From Comamonadaceae bacterium ALPHA2B (lineage in GTDB: Bacteria > Pseudomonadota > Gammaproteobacteria > Burkholderiales > Burkholderiaceae_C): 64,000 nt of DNA. Positions within the stretch are counted from its first letter, which is position 1, and the number at the start of each line of letters is the position of its first letter. The translations under genes and the position numbers were made by a program. The stretch is taken from the NCBI GenBank assembly GCA_005503065.1, contig SCOE01000002.1, positions 214,877 through 278,876 of the forward strand, given 5' to 3'. Positions 38,154 through 48,484 of the stretch are shown one piece after another. The notes beneath the pieces were generated by a model that made no database searches, was not told where the DNA came from, and worked only from the letters and a program-made list of their open reading frames with translations.

Positions 38154-38936
38154 ATGCCGCCGCGCCGCCGCTTCGGGTTGATCTCCGCCGCCACCGCCGC
38201 GCTCGCCGCCGCCGGCGTGCCGGGCTGCGGCTGGCTGCCGCGCGAGCCCGTGGCGCCGATGCCGGTGCGGCGCTTCGCCTCGGCCTGCGGCGATCCGGCC
38301 ACCACCCTCCTGGTGCTGCTGCCCGGCCGTGGCATGACCTTGGGCGAACTCGAGCGCGAAGGTTTCGTCGCGGCGGTGCGCGCGCAGCAGTTGGCCGTCG
38401 ACCTCGTGCTGGTCGACGCCCACCTGGCCTATTACAAGAAGCAGACGGTCGTGCAGCGCCTGCACGACGACGTGATCGCACGGGCCAGGGCCGAAGGCTA
38501 CCGGCAGGTGTGGTTGGCCGGTATCTCGCTGGGCGGGCTCGGTGCGCTGATCTACGCCGACGAACACCCCCAGGACGTCGCCGGGACCCTGTTGCTGGCG
38601 CCCTATCTGGGCGAACCGGAAGCCACGGGGGAAGTGGCAGCCGCGGGCGGCCTGCTGCGCTGGCGGGCGCCTGTGGGCCCCCTTCCCGACACGGCCTTCG
38701 ACCGCAGGCTCTGGCGCAGCCTGCAAGCGCGGCTGAGGCCAGGGCGCACGGGCGACTCTCCCGTCTTCCTTGCATACGGCCTGCAGGACCGCCTGTCGCC
38801 CAGCCATGCGCTTCTGGCCGCTGCGCTGCCGCCCGGCCATGTGCTCACCGCCGCCGGCGGGCATGACTGGGACCCCTGGCTGGGTTTGTGGCAACGCCTT
38901 TTGGCGTCGGCGCCGCTGCCACGATGTGCGGCTTGA
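38154..38936 (+). CDS. secreted or lipid-anchored alpha/beta hydrolase
   Basis: A 260-residue protein. The N-terminus (MPPRRRFGLISAATAALAAA) looks like a twin-arginine or lipoprotein signal, with Cys25 as a possible lipidation site. The fold is an alpha/beta hydrolase with nucleophile elbow GISLGG at 123-128 (Ser125), preceded by LVLLPGRGMTLGELE, and a late GGHDWDPW carrying the likely catalytic His. It starts 34 nt after the flavoprotein gene and is probably co-transcribed. No specific substrate can be assigned. Confidence 0.8.
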   Translation: MPPRRRFGLISAATAALAAAGVPGCGWLPREPVAPMPVRRFASACGDPATTLLVLLPGRGMTLGELEREGFVAAVRAQQLAVDLVLVDAHLAYYKKQTVVQRLHDDVIARARAEGYRQVWLAGISLGGLGALIYADEHPQDVAGTLLLAPYLGEPEATGEVAAAGGLLRWRAPVGPLPDTAFDRRLWRSLQARLRPGRTGDSPVFLAYGLQDRLSPSHALLAAALPPGHVLTAAGGHDWDPWLGLWQRLLASAPLPRCAA

Positions 38937-39053
38937 CCAGAAGCGCTGTCGAACCGGTGGCCCGTTGGCCAGGCCTGGCAGTCCGGAGGGCTCCGATGCA
39001 GGGATGAATGCCGCCGATGCGCGCAGAATCGCCGGTTCAGCCCGCTTGTTTCC

Positions 39054-39818
39054 GTGCGCACACGACCTCACCCCTTGCCCTGGCTCGAGCCGGGCCAGCC
39101 CTTTCCGCCCGTCGAAGCGGCCTGGGGCGCCGATGATCCGGCGCCCGGCCTGCTGGCCGGCGGCGGCGCGCTGGACGTAGAAACGCTCCTCGACAGCTAC
39201 AGCCACGGCATCTTCCCGTGGTTCAGCGACGACCAGCCGATCCTCTGGTGGAGTCCTGATCCCCGCATGGTGCTGCCGACGGCCGAGTTCCGGCTGCACC
39301 GCTCGCTGCGCAAGACGCTGCAGGCCTTCCGTGCCGATGCCGTTCGCTGCGAGATCCGCATGGACCACGCCTTCGAGCGCGTGATCGCTGCCTGCTCACA
39401 GGCGCCGCGCGAGGGCCAGTCGGGCACCTGGATCGTCCCCGAGATGGTCGAGGCCTACACCCGGCTGCACCGTGCAGGGCACGCCCACAGCGTGGAGACC
39501 TGGGTCGACGGCGAACTGGCGGGCGGCCTGTACGGGGTGGCGATCGGGCGCGCGATGTTCGGCGAATCGATGTTCGCGCACCGTACCGACGCGTCCAAGA
39601 TCGCGCTGGCCGCGCTGGTGTGCTTCTGCCGCCGGCACGGCATCGGCCTGATCGACTGCCAGCAGAACACGCGGCACCTTGCCAGCCTGGGGGCGCGCGA
39701 ATGGCCCCGCGGCCGGTTCCTGGCCCATGTGGAGACGGCGCGGGTGCTGCCGCCGCCTGCGGCATGGCATTTCGAGCCCGTATACTGGACCGAACTCCTG
39801 CCGCCTCGACCCGAGTGA
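39054..39818 (+). CDS. aat: leucyl/phenylalanyl-tRNA-protein transferase
   Basis: A 254-residue enzyme that adds Leu or Phe from aminoacyl-tRNA to proteins with N-terminal Arg or Lys, marking them for ClpS-ClpAP degradation. Family motifs are [32 protein letters not shown] and [13 protein letters not shown]. The start is GTG 39054 with no strong Shine-Dalgarno; downstream starts would remove conserved sequence. It lies 28 nt upstream of bpt, so both branches of the bacterial N-degron tagging pathway are encoded together. Confidence 0.95.
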   Translation: MRTRPHPLPWLEPGQPFPPVEAAWGADDPAPGLLAGGGALDVETLLDSYSHGIFPWFSDDQPILWWSPDPRMVLPTAEFRLHRSLRKTLQAFRADAVRCEIRMDHAFERVIAACSQAPREGQSGTWIVPEMVEAYTRLHRAGHAHSVETWVDGELAGGLYGVAIGRAMFGESMFAHRTDASKIALAALVCFCRRHGIGLIDCQQNTRHLASLGAREWPRGRFLAHVETARVLPPPAAWHFEPVYWTELLPPRPE

Positions 39819-39846
39819 TCCCGCGCGACGCCTTTCCGGTTTCCCC

Positions 39847-40596
39847 GTGACGCACCTCAAGGACCTTCCGCTCCAGACGCTGCAGTTCTACGCGACGGCG
39901 CCTTATCCGTGCAGCTACCTGCCGGACCGCCAGGCCCGCTCGCAGGTGGCCACGCCCAGCCACCTCATCAACAACGACGCCTATTCGGACCTGGTGCTCG
40001 GCGGTTTCCGCCGCAGCGGCATGTTCACCTACCGGCCGTATTGCGACGGCTGCCGGGCCTGCGTGCCGCTGCGCGTGCTCGTCGATCGCTTCCAGCCCAC
40101 GCGCAGTCAGCGCCGTGCCGCGAAGCAGCACGCCAGCCTGCAGGCCCGCGTGCTCAAGCTGTGCTTCGTGCCCGAGCACTACCAGCTCTACCTTCGCTAC
40201 CAGAACGGCCGCCACGCGGGCGGCGGCATGGACCACGACAGCATCGATCAATACACCCAGTTCCTGCTGCAAAGCCGCGTCAACTCCCGGCTCGTCGAGT
40301 TCCGCGAAACCCTGGCCGACGGCAGCGCGGGCGCACTGAAGATGGTGTCCATCCTGGACGTGCTCAACGACGGCATATCGGCGGTCTACACCTTCTACGA
40401 GCCGGAGGCCGGGGCAGCCTACGGCACCTATGGCGTGCTGTGGCAGATCGCGCAGGCGCGCCAGCTCGGCCTGGCCCACGTCTACCTCGGCTACTGGATC
40501 GGCGAGAGCGCCAAGATGGACTACAAGGCGCGCTTCGTGCCCCACGAGTTGCTGCTCGACGGGCACTGGCAAGCGCCAGAAAATTTCACGAGATAA
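39847..40596 (+). CDS. bpt: aspartate/glutamate leucyltransferase (Bpt)
   Basis: A 249-residue Ate1-like enzyme that transfers Leu to proteins with N-terminal Asp or Glu. The N-terminal cysteine region [12 protein letters not shown] at about residues 62-73 matches the ATE N-domain. The C-terminal ATE domain contains [21 protein letters not shown]. Start GTG 39847 gives the family N-terminus [21 protein letters not shown]. Coupled to aat. In other Burkholderiales pyrD often follows; here an IclR regulator follows instead. Confidence 0.95.
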   Translation: MTHLKDLPLQTLQFYATAPYPCSYLPDRQARSQVATPSHLINNDAYSDLVLGGFRRSGMFTYRPYCDGCRACVPLRVLVDRFQPTRSQRRAAKQHASLQARVLKLCFVPEHYQLYLRYQNGRHAGGGMDHDSIDQYTQFLLQSRVNSRLVEFRETLADGSAGALKMVSILDVLNDGISAVYTFYEPEAGAAYGTYGVLWQIAQARQLGLAHVYLGYWIGESAKMDYKARFVPHELLLDGHWQAPENFTR

Positions 40597-40626
40597 AATG
40601 GCGCGTGTCTCATTCCGCGCCATCCC

Positions 40627-41463
40627 ATGAGAAAAGCCAACGCTGACGTCCCCGCCACCCCTGTCATCCAGGTGATCGAGCGGATGTTCGCCCTGATCGA
40701 CGTGCTGGCCTCGCGCGAGGAGGCCATCTCCCTCAAGGAGATCAGCGAAAAGACCGGCCTGCACCCTTCCACCACGCACCGCATCCTCAACGACCTGGCG
40801 GTCGGCCGCTTCGTCGACCGCCCTGAAGCGGGCAGCTACCGGCTGGGCATGAGGCTGCTGGAACTCGGCAACCTGGTGAAGGCGCGACTGAATGTGCGCG
40901 ACGCGGCGCTATCCCCAATGCGCGAACTGCACAAGCTCACGCAGCAGCCGGTCAACCTCAGCATGCGCCAGGGCGACGAGATCGTCTACATCGAGCGCGC
41001 CTACAGCGAGCGTTCGGGCATGCAGGTGGTGCGCGCCATCGGCGGCCGCGCGCCGCTGCACCTCACCTCCACCGGCAAGCTCTTCCTGGCGGCCGACGAT
41101 CCACAGCGCGTGCGCAGCTATGCCACCCGCACCGGCCTGGCCGGCCACACGCGAAACAGCATCACGCAACTGCCGTTGCTCGAGCGCGAGCTCTCCAAGG
41201 CCCGGCAGTACGGCATCGCGCGCGACAACGAGGAACTGGAGCTGGGTGTGCGCTGCATGGCCGCCGGCATCTACGACGACCAGGGCAAACTGGTGGCGGG
41301 TCTGTCGATCTCGGCGCCCGCCGACCGGCTCGACGACGGCTGGCTGCCCAAGCTGCAAGCCACGGCCAATGAGATTTCCAGTGCGCTGGGCCACGTCGGC
41401 GGGCCGGGCGACAGCGCGTCCGGGGCCGGGGCCGACGCGGCATCGCCGCGCGCCACAGCCTGA
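40627..41463 (+). CDS. IclR-family transcriptional regulator
   Basis: A 278-residue regulator. The N-terminal winged helix-turn-helix spans about residues 14-70 (VIERMFALIDVLASREEAISLKEISEKTGL). The IclR effector-binding domain spans about 85-250, with RAIGGRAPLHLTSTGKL and ELGVRCMAAGIYD. The C-terminal 25 residues are disordered. It is 30 nt downstream of bpt on the same strand but functionally unrelated. No obvious catabolic target operon adjoins it, so the ligand cannot be inferred. Confidence 0.93.
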   Translation: MRKANADVPATPVIQVIERMFALIDVLASREEAISLKEISEKTGLHPSTTHRILNDLAVGRFVDRPEAGSYRLGMRLLELGNLVKARLNVRDAALSPMRELHKLTQQPVNLSMRQGDEIVYIERAYSERSGMQVVRAIGGRAPLHLTSTGKLFLAADDPQRVRSYATRTGLAGHTRNSITQLPLLERELSKARQYGIARDNEELELGVRCMAAGIYDDQGKLVAGLSISAPADRLDDGWLPKLQATANEISSALGHVGGPGDSASGAGADAASPRATA

Positions 41464-41503
41464 GCGGCCGCGGCCACACCGGTCTTCCAGCAGGACACAC
41501 ATC

Positions 41504-41531
41504 AAAAAAGAAGGGGCCCATGGGCCCCTTC
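41504..41531 (-). terminator. intrinsic terminator after the PBP7-type peptidase gene
   Basis: A perfect 22-bp palindrome (41510-41531, GAAGGGGCCC arm) is followed on the minus strand by TTTTTT (41509-41504). It also sits just after the convergent IclR gene. Confidence 0.85.
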
Positions 41532-41554
41532 GGTCGTGCTGTGCAAGGTGAAGG

Positions 41555-42751
41555 TCAGTCGCCGGCGATCTGCGCGCTGGCCGTGTGCATCATGTGGCCA
41601 TTCTCGACCCAGCGACGCACGCGCTCGGCGTCGGCAATGCGGCTGAACTTGCCGGCCGAGTCCAGGAACACCATGATCAGCTTGCGGCCCGCCACCTTCG
41701 CCTGCATGACCAGGCATTGGCCGGCTTCGGAGATGTAGCCGGTCTTCTGCAGGCCGATGTCCCACTCCGGGCTGCGCACCAGACGGTTGGTGGTGTTGTA
41801 CTGCAGCACGCGGTTGCCGACCTCCACCTGGTGCTCCGGTGAGGTGGAGAGCTGCCGCACCAGCGAATCGGCCGAAGCAGCACTCACCAGCACGGCCAGG
41901 TCCTGCGCGGTCGACTGGTTGTGGAAGGACAGGCCCGTCGGCTCGACATAGCGCGTGTCGCGCATGCCCAGCATCTTGGCCTTGGCGTTCATCACGCTGA
42001 CGAAGGTGGACAGGCCTCCGGGGTAGGTGCGGCCGAGCGCATGGGCAGCACGGTTCTCGCTCGACATCAGGGCCAGGTGCAGCAGCTCGCCCCGCGAGAG
42101 CGTGGTGCCGACGGTCAGGCGCGAGCGGCTGCCCTTCTCGGTGTCGACGTCGTCCTGCGTGATGGTGATCAGTTCGTCCATCGGCAGTTGCGCTTCGCTG
42201 ATCAGCAGGCCCGTCATCAGCTTGGTGAGCGATGCGATGGGCAGCACCGCGTGGTCGTTCTTGCTGAAGAGCACCTCACGCGTGTCCTGGTCGATGACCA
42301 GGGCGGCGCTGGACTTCAGGTCGAGTGCGTCTTCAGTGGCGTGCAGGCCGGCCATCTGGCCGAAGGACAGGCGCGGCGGCGCCTCGGTCACGCGCACCAC
42401 CGAGCGGCGCTGCACGGCCACGACCGTCTTGCCGTTCTTCTTGTGGATGGAGGCCACGACGTTGCGGCCGCCGCGGACCACGCGCTCAGCAGGCTCAGCC
42501 TTCGTGGATCGCTTGGACGACGCGACCTTGCCGTTGCCTTTTGCCTCGGCCTTGGCCGCGCGCGCCGGCTTGGTGGCCCGGGTGCCCTCGCTGGCCGCGG
42601 CGACCGCCTTCTTGCCGGCTGGCACCGCCTTCTTCGCCGCTGCATGCGCACCGGGCAGCAAAAACGCCGTGGCGCACAGCGCGACGGCGATCAGCTTGAG
42701 GGCGGGGTGGGACCGCTGGAGGGAAGCTAGGTGCACAGGGGCTTCGGGCAT
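41555..42751 (-). CDS. pbpG: D-alanyl-D-alanine endopeptidase (PBP7/8-type)
   Basis: A 398-residue periplasmic serine peptidase of peptidase family S11. The signal peptide covers about residues 1-38. A Lys/Ala-rich basic linker of about 90 residues precedes the catalytic domain, which has SLTK (Ser174, Lys177), SSEN near 233-236 and KTG in LQKTGYISEAG. PBP7 enzymes cut D-Ala-meso-DAP cross-links in peptidoglycan during remodelling. The long basic linker (AAKKAVPAGKKAV and following) is unusual compared with E. coli PbpG and may bind the wall. Start ATG 42751 gives the best signal peptide. Confidence 0.92.
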   Translation of the reverse strand: MPEAPVHLASLQRSHPALKLIAVALCATAFLLPGAHAAAKKAVPAGKKAVAAASEGTRATKPARAAKAEAKGNGKVASSKRSTKAEPAERVVRGGRNVVASIHKKNGKTVVAVQRRSVVRVTEAPPRLSFGQMAGLHATEDALDLKSSAALVIDQDTREVLFSKNDHAVLPIASLTKLMTGLLISEAQLPMDELITITQDDVDTEKGSRSRLTVGTTLSRGELLHLALMSSENRAAHALGRTYPGGLSTFVSVMNAKAKMLGMRDTRYVEPTGLSFHNQSTAQDLAVLVSAASADSLVRQLSTSPEHQVEVGNRVLQYNTTNRLVRSPEWDIGLQKTGYISEAGQCLVMQAKVAGRKLIMVFLDSAGKFSRIADAERVRRWVENGHMMHTASAQIAGD

Positions 42752-42868
42752 CAAAAAACTCCAGCGGCGATGACGTGAGGTGCCGCAGTCTATCGAAATC
42801 AAAAAAGCTGCGCAATATCAGTTACTTGCGTCCCCTTCTTCAATCGAAAGCAAAGGACCCCGTAAAAC

Positions 42869-44407
42869 CTACCCCTGCGCTGCCACTCTCTCAGCTTGGC
42901 TCTGTAACTTGTTGAGGGCACTCAGATAAGCCTTGGCGGAGGCGACCACGATGTCGGGGTCGGCACCCACGCCGTTGACCACGCGGCCCGCATTCTGCAG
43001 CCGCACGGTCACCTCTCCCTGGCTCTCGGTCGAGCCGCTGATCGCGTTGACCGAATACAGCACCATTTCGGCGCCACTCTTCACGTGCGACTCGATCGCC
43101 TTCAGGGAAGCATCGACCGGGCCATTGCCATCCGACTCGCCGGTCACTTCCTTGCCCTGGACGGTAAAGACCACCCGGGCGTGAGGCCGCTCGCCGGTTT
43201 CGCTGTGCTGCGAGAGCGACACGAAGCCAAACTGCTCACCAACGTTCGAGCCCTCCTCCGCGCTGACGAGCGCGAGGATGTCCTCGTCGAAAATTTCGGC
43301 CTTGCGGTCGGCCAGTTCCTTGAAGCGCAGGAAGGCCGCATTGATGTCCGCCTCGCTCTCCATGGTCACGCCGAGTTCCTGCAGGCGCTGCTTGAAGGCG
43401 TTGCGGCCCGAGAGCTTGCCCAGGACGATCTTGTTGGCCGTCCAGCCCACGTCCTCGGCACGCATGATCTCGTAGGTGTCGCGCGCCTTGAGCACGCCGT
43501 CCTGGTGAATGCCCGAGGCATGGGCGAAGGCATTGGCGCCCACCACGGCCTTGTTGGGCTGCACGACGAAGCCGGTGGTCTGGCTGACCATGCGGCTGGC
43601 CGCGACGATGTGCTGGGTGTCGATGTTCAAGTCCAGGCCGAAGTAATCCTTGCGGGTCTTCACCGCCATCACGATCTCTTCGAGGGAGCAATTGCCCGCT
43701 CGCTCGCCCAGGCCGTTGATCGTGCACTCGACCTGGCGTGCGCCGCCGATCTTCACGCCGGCCAGCGAGTTGGCCACGGCCATGCCCAGGTCGTTGTGGC
43801 AATGCACCGACCAGATCGCCTTGTCGCTGTTGGGAATGCGCTCGCGCAGGGTCTTGATGAAGTTGCCGTAGAGCTCGGGGATGGCGTAGCCCACGGTGTC
43901 GGGCACGTTGATGGTGGTTGCGCCCTCGGCGATGACGGTCTCGAGCACGCGGCAGAGGAAGTCCACGTCGCTGCGATAACCATCCTCCGGACTGAACTCC
44001 ACGTCGGCCACCTTGTTGCGCGCGAAACGCACCGCCAGCTTGGCCTGCTCGTGCACTTCGTCGGGCGTCATCCGCAGCTTCTTCTCCATGTGCAGCGGCG
44101 AGGTGGCGATGAAGGTGTGGATGCGGCCGCGCGCCGCGCCCTTGAGCGCTTCCGCGGCACGGGCGATGTCGCGGTCGTTGGCGCGCGAGAGCCCGCACAC
44201 CGTCGACTCCTTGATGGCGTTGGCGATCGCCTGCACGGCCTCGAAGTCGCCGTTCGAGCTGGCGGGAAAACCGGCCTCGATGACGTCGACCCTCAGCCGT
44301 TCCAGCTGCCTGGCGATACGCAGTTTCTCGTCGCGCGTCATCGAAGCGCCGGGCGACTGTTCGCCGTCGCGCAGAGTGGTGTCGAAAATGATCAGCTGGT
44401 CGGTCAT
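42869..44407 (-). CDS. leuA: 2-isopropylmalate synthase, bacterial type
   Basis: A 512-residue enzyme condensing acetyl-CoA with 2-oxoisovalerate, the first step of leucine synthesis. The HMGL-like TIM barrel starts with [15 protein letters not shown]. The metal-binding region includes [14 protein letters not shown], with signature [15 protein letters not shown] [16 protein letters not shown]. The C-terminal LeuA allosteric domain begins near residue 395. AGGAG is placed 8 nt before ATG 44407. It lies 40 nt downstream of a second, longer leuA of a different subfamily. Confidence 0.96.
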   Translation of the reverse strand: MTDQLIIFDTTLRDGEQSPGASMTRDEKLRIARQLERLRVDVIEAGFPASSNGDFEAVQAIANAIKESTVCGLSRANDRDIARAAEALKGAARGRIHTFIATSPLHMEKKLRMTPDEVHEQAKLAVRFARNKVADVEFSPEDGYRSDVDFLCRVLETVIAEGATTINVPDTVGYAIPELYGNFIKTLRERIPNSDKAIWSVHCHNDLGMAVANSLAGVKIGGARQVECTINGLGERAGNCSLEEIVMAVKTRKDYFGLDLNIDTQHIVAASRMVSQTTGFVVQPNKAVVGANAFAHASGIHQDGVLKARDTYEIMRAEDVGWTANKIVLGKLSGRNAFKQRLQELGVTMESEADINAAFLRFKELADRKAEIFDEDILALVSAEEGSNVGEQFGFVSLSQHSETGERPHARVVFTVQGKEVTGESDGNGPVDASLKAIESHVKSGAEMVLYSVNAISGSTESQGEVTVRLQNAGRVVNGVGADPDIVVASAKAYLSALNKLQSQAERVAAQG

Positions 44408-44447
44408 CGTGTTCTCCTTGGTTCCGTGCACCACCCTGCCCTGCGGG

Positions 44448-46163
44448 TCAGGCGGTCGCCATCTCGGATTGTGCCGCGGGCGCACAGCGCGCCTGGCCCT
44501 GCTCCAGGGCACGTTCGACGCCCGAGACGATGGCGCGCAGCGACGCCGCCGTCGTGTCGGCATCGATGCCGACGCCGAAGAGCGTCTGCGATTCGTCCAC
44601 GCGCAACTCGAGATAGGCCACGGAGCGCGCGTCCGCACCGGTGCCGATGGCATGCTGGTGGTAGTCGATCACGCGAATGGCGTGGCCGGTGGCCTCGGCC
44701 ATCGCCCGGCTGAAAGCGTCGATGGGTCCGTTGCCGCGACCGTCGATGCGGCGGATCTTGCCGCCCCACCGCAGGTCGCCACGCAGGTGCACGACTGCAG
44801 CCGCGCCCTCGCCTTCGGCTTCCATCACGCGATGCTGGAGCCCCTGGGCCGAGTCCATCCGGTACTCGTCGCGGAAAATCTGCCAGAGGTCGGCCGCCGA
44901 AAGCTCCTTGCCCTGCACGTCCATGACGCGCTGCACGGCCTGGCTGAACTCGATCTGCAGCCGGCGCGGCAACTCGAGGCCGTACTCGCTCTCGAGCAGG
45001 TACGAGATGCCGCCCTTGCCCGACTGGCTGTTGACGCGGATGACGGCCTCGTAGCTGCGCCCCACGTCCTTCGGGTCGATGGGCAGGTAGGGGATGTCCC
45101 AGAGTTCGCCCTCGCGCCGTGCGGAGAACGCCTTCTTGATCGCGTCCTGGTGCGAGCCGGAGAACGAGGTGTAGACCAGGTCGCCCACGTACGGATGGCG
45201 CGGATGCACCGGGATCTGGTTGCAGTGCTCCACCGTGGCGCGGATCTCATCGATGTTCGAGAAATCGAGCCCGGGCGACACGCCCTGCGTGTACAGGTTG
45301 AGCGCGACGTTCACGAGATCGAGGTTGCCGGTGCGCTCGCCGTTGCCGAAAAGGCAGCCCTCCAGGCGGTCGGCTCCCGCCATCACGGCGAACTCGGCGG
45401 CCGCCGTGCCAGTGCCGCGGTCATTGTGCGGATGCACCGACAGCACGATCGCATCGCGCCGCGCCAGGTGGCGGTGCATCCATTCGATCATGTCCGCGAA
45501 GATGTTGGGCGTGGAGTGCTCGACGGTCGATGGCAGGTTCACGATGCACTTGTGTGCGGGCGTCGGCGCCCAGACCTCGGTGACCGCATCGACCACACGC
45601 TTGGAGAACGCCAGGTCGGTGCCGGAGAACATCTCCGGCGAGTACTGGAAGGTCCACTGCGTCTGCGGCTGGCGGGCCGCGCATTGCTTGAACTGGCGCG
45701 CATGGCTGGCTGCCAGCTCGACGATGCCGTCCTCGTCCATGCCGAGCACGACGCGCCGCATGATGGGCGCGACGGCGTTGTAGAGATGCACGATGGCGCG
45801 CGGTGCCCCCTGCAGCGCTTCGAAGGTGCGCTCGATGAGGTGGTCGCGGGCCTGCGTGAGCACCTGGATCGTGACGTCGCCGGGAATGCGGTCTTCGTCG
45901 ATCAGGCGGCGCACGAAATCGAATTCAACCTGCGAGGCGGAGGGAAAGCCGACCTCGATCTCCTTGAAGCCGATCTTCACAAGCATCTCGAACATGCGCA
46001 TCTTGCGCTCGATGTCCATGGGCTCGACCAGGGCCTGGTTCCCATCGCGCAGGTCGGTCGACAGCCAGATCGGTGCCTTCGTCAGCACGGCATCGGGCCA
46101 CGTGCGGTCCGTGAGGCCGATCGGTGCGAAGGCGCGGTACTTGGTCTGAGGTTGCTTCAACAT
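44448..46163 (-). CDS. leuA: 2-isopropylmalate synthase, long (yeast/actinobacterial-type) paralogue
   Basis: A 571-residue 2-isopropylmalate synthase of the longer subfamily (N-terminal extension [23 protein letters not shown] before [18 protein letters not shown]). The active-site [14 protein letters not shown] is present, and a C-terminal LeuA_dimer regulatory domain runs from about residue 425. It has the same reaction as the downstream 512-residue LeuA. A leucine-rich leader peptide and attenuator precede it (46203-46317), so leucine supply probably controls its expression and perhaps that of both synthases. The Shine-Dalgarno is weak. Confidence 0.93.
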   Translation of the reverse strand: MLKQPQTKYRAFAPIGLTDRTWPDAVLTKAPIWLSTDLRDGNQALVEPMDIERKMRMFEMLVKIGFKEIEVGFPSASQVEFDFVRRLIDEDRIPGDVTIQVLTQARDHLIERTFEALQGAPRAIVHLYNAVAPIMRRVVLGMDEDGIVELAASHARQFKQCAARQPQTQWTFQYSPEMFSGTDLAFSKRVVDAVTEVWAPTPAHKCIVNLPSTVEHSTPNIFADMIEWMHRHLARRDAIVLSVHPHNDRGTGTAAAEFAVMAGADRLEGCLFGNGERTGNLDLVNVALNLYTQGVSPGLDFSNIDEIRATVEHCNQIPVHPRHPYVGDLVYTSFSGSHQDAIKKAFSARREGELWDIPYLPIDPKDVGRSYEAVIRVNSQSGKGGISYLLESEYGLELPRRLQIEFSQAVQRVMDVQGKELSAADLWQIFRDEYRMDSAQGLQHRVMEAEGEGAAAVVHLRGDLRWGGKIRRIDGRGNGPIDAFSRAMAEATGHAIRVIDYHQHAIGTGADARSVAYLELRVDESQTLFGVGIDADTTAASLRAIVSGVERALEQGQARCAPAAQSEMATA

Positions 46164-46202
46164 GTCGATTTCTCTGTGATGGGTGGGAATCGACCAGCAA
46201 CC

Positions 46203-46242
46203 CCAAAAGCAGAACGGCCCGTTGCTGGTGCGAACGGGCCGT
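46203..46242 (-). terminator. leucine attenuator terminator
   Basis: On the minus strand a perfect 10-bp stem ACGGCCCGTT/AACGGGCCGT with a 9-nt loop is followed by TCTGCTTTTGGGG. It lies between the leuL stop and the leuA start. The stem's 5' arm (GCCCGT) can alternatively pair with ACGGGC inside the leader codons, giving an antiterminator. Confidence 0.8.
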
Positions 46243-46263
46243 GGTGATGGGATTGCGCGCGCT

Positions 46264-46317
46264 CTACCGTCTCCGCCCGTGGGGGATGAGTAGTAGGGCC
46301 AGCGCAATCTGCTTCAT
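46264..46317 (-). CDS. leuL: leucine-operon leader peptide
   Basis: A 17-residue [20 protein letters not shown], with four Leu codons in five positions, including two rare CTA codons (CTG GCC CTA CTA CTC). Just after its stop codon the RNA GCGCAATC can pair with GATTGCGC in leader codons 3-6 (8-bp perfect). Further on is a strong terminator hairpin. This is the standard design of leucine attenuation: stalling at Leu codons frees the antiterminator and allows leuA transcription. Its ATG is preceded by a putative promoter. The frame is open upstream into pssA, but that is incidental. Confidence 0.8.
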   Translation of the reverse strand: MKQIALALLLIPHGRRR

Positions 46318-46330
46318 GGAGCCGCGGACT

Positions 46331-46358
46331 TTAACACAGGGCCCGCTCAGTTGTGCAA
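46331..46358 (-). promoter_or_regulatory. putative promoter for leuL-leuA
   Basis: On the minus strand TTGCAC (complement of 46353-46358, inside the last codons of pssA) and TGTTAA (complement of 46331-46336) are separated by 16 bp, ending 13 nt before the leader ATG. Same -10 sequence as proposed for hfq. Confidence 0.45.
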
Positions 46359-47171
46359 GCCCCGCTCGTCGGGTTCGTCGGTCGACACGCTGATCACGCT
46401 CACCGGCTGTCCCTTGGCCTTGCGCCAGGCATAGATCACGTAGCCGCTGAAGCCGTAGGCCACGAACACGCCGAACAGCACCGTCGGCGGGTGGATGTTG
46501 ATCACGGCGATGCCCAGCGCGATGAGCACGATGGTCGCGAAGGGCACGCTCTTCTTCACCTGCATGTCCTTGAAGCTGTAGAAGGGTGCGTTGGTCACCA
46601 TCGTCAGGCCCGCGTACAGCGTGAAGAAGAAGGTGATCCAGGTGATCTGCTGCCACGAGAGATACCAGACGTCACTCCCGCGCTTGCCCCACTCCGTCAT
46701 GAGCCAGATGAAGCCGGCCACCAACGCCGCGGCCGCGGGCGACGGCAGGCCCTGGAACCAGCGTTTGTCGACCACACCGGTGTTGACGTTGAAGCGCGCG
46801 AGCCGCAGTGCCGCGCAGGCGCAATACACGAAGGCCGCGATCCAGCCCCAACGGCCCAGGCCCTTGAGCGACCATTCGTAGGCGATGAGCGCCGGCGCGG
46901 CGCCGAAGGACACCATGTCGGACAGCGAATCCATCTGCTCGCCGAACGCGCTCTGCGTGTTGGTCATGCGCGCCACGCGGCCGTCCAGGCTGTCGAGGAT
47001 CATGGCCGAGAACACGCCGATGGTGGCCAGGTCGAAGCGCGCGTTCATCGCCATCACGATGGCGTAGAAGCCGCCGAACAGCGCGGCCAGCGTGAACAGG
47101 TTCGGCAGGATGTAGATGCCCTTGCGGCGCTTGCGCGGCAGGGGCTCGCCCAGCGGCGTGTCGTCATGCAT
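46347..47171 (-). CDS. pssA: CDP-diacylglycerol-serine O-phosphatidyltransferase
   Basis: A 274-residue integral membrane enzyme of the CDP-alcohol phosphotransferase family. It makes phosphatidylserine, the precursor of phosphatidylethanolamine. The signature D-G-x2-A-R-x8-G-x3-D-x3-D is intact as DSLDGRVARMTNTQSAFGEQ continuing MDSLSD. About six to eight hydrophobic segments. Start ATG 47171; a TTG one codon earlier is possible. Its Shine-Dalgarno (GGAGG, 8 nt upstream) and the sequence up to the ATG are the tail of a 55-bp repeat. The position between ilvC and leuA is the conserved betaproteobacterial order. Confidence 0.95.
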   Translation of the reverse strand: MHDDTPLGEPLPRKRRKGIYILPNLFTLAALFGGFYAIVMAMNARFDLATIGVFSAMILDSLDGRVARMTNTQSAFGEQMDSLSDMVSFGAAPALIAYEWSLKGLGRWGWIAAFVYCACAALRLARFNVNTGVVDKRWFQGLPSPAAAALVAGFIWLMTEWGKRGSDVWYLSWQQITWITFFFTLYAGLTMVTNAPFYSFKDMQVKKSVPFATIVLIALGIAVINIHPPTVLFGVFVAYGFSGYVIYAWRKAKGQPVSVISVSTDEPDERGLHN

Positions 47172-47226
47172 CAAATTGGCCTCCAGCGCCCGTGGATCGT
47201 GCGGGAGCAGCTATCGATTTCATAGC
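47172..47226 (-). repeat. 55-bp composite repeat supplying the pssA ribosome-binding site
   Basis: On the minus strand: core GCTATGAAATCGATAGC (47226-47210), 18-bp spacer, tail GGGCGCTGGAGGCCAATTTG (47191-47172), directly followed by the pssA ATG. The GGAGG within the tail is 8 nt from the ATG, an optimal spacing. Confidence 0.9.
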
Positions 47227-47265
47227 GCCGCGAGGGGCTCGCGGCGAAACGGGCAGTGTAGTCAA

Positions 47266-47297
47266 TGAAAAAGGGCCACCGCCCGCGCGATGGCCCT
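47266..47297 (-). terminator. intrinsic terminator after ilvC
   Basis: On the minus strand arms AGGGCCA/TGGCCCT (7 bp, extended by an imperfect inner stem) are followed by TTTTTC, 23 nt after the ilvC stop. It separates ilvBNC from pssA-leuA. Confidence 0.8.
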
Positions 47298-47320
47298 GTC
47301 GTCGGGGTGGAGTGACCCGA

Positions 47321-48484
<1,164 letters not shown>

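Noticed and set aside
46264..46656. A 130-codon minus-strand ORF ending in the leucine-rich peptide
   Set aside because: The upstream part overlaps pssA in another frame; only the last 17 codons, with their own ATG, make sense as the leader peptide.
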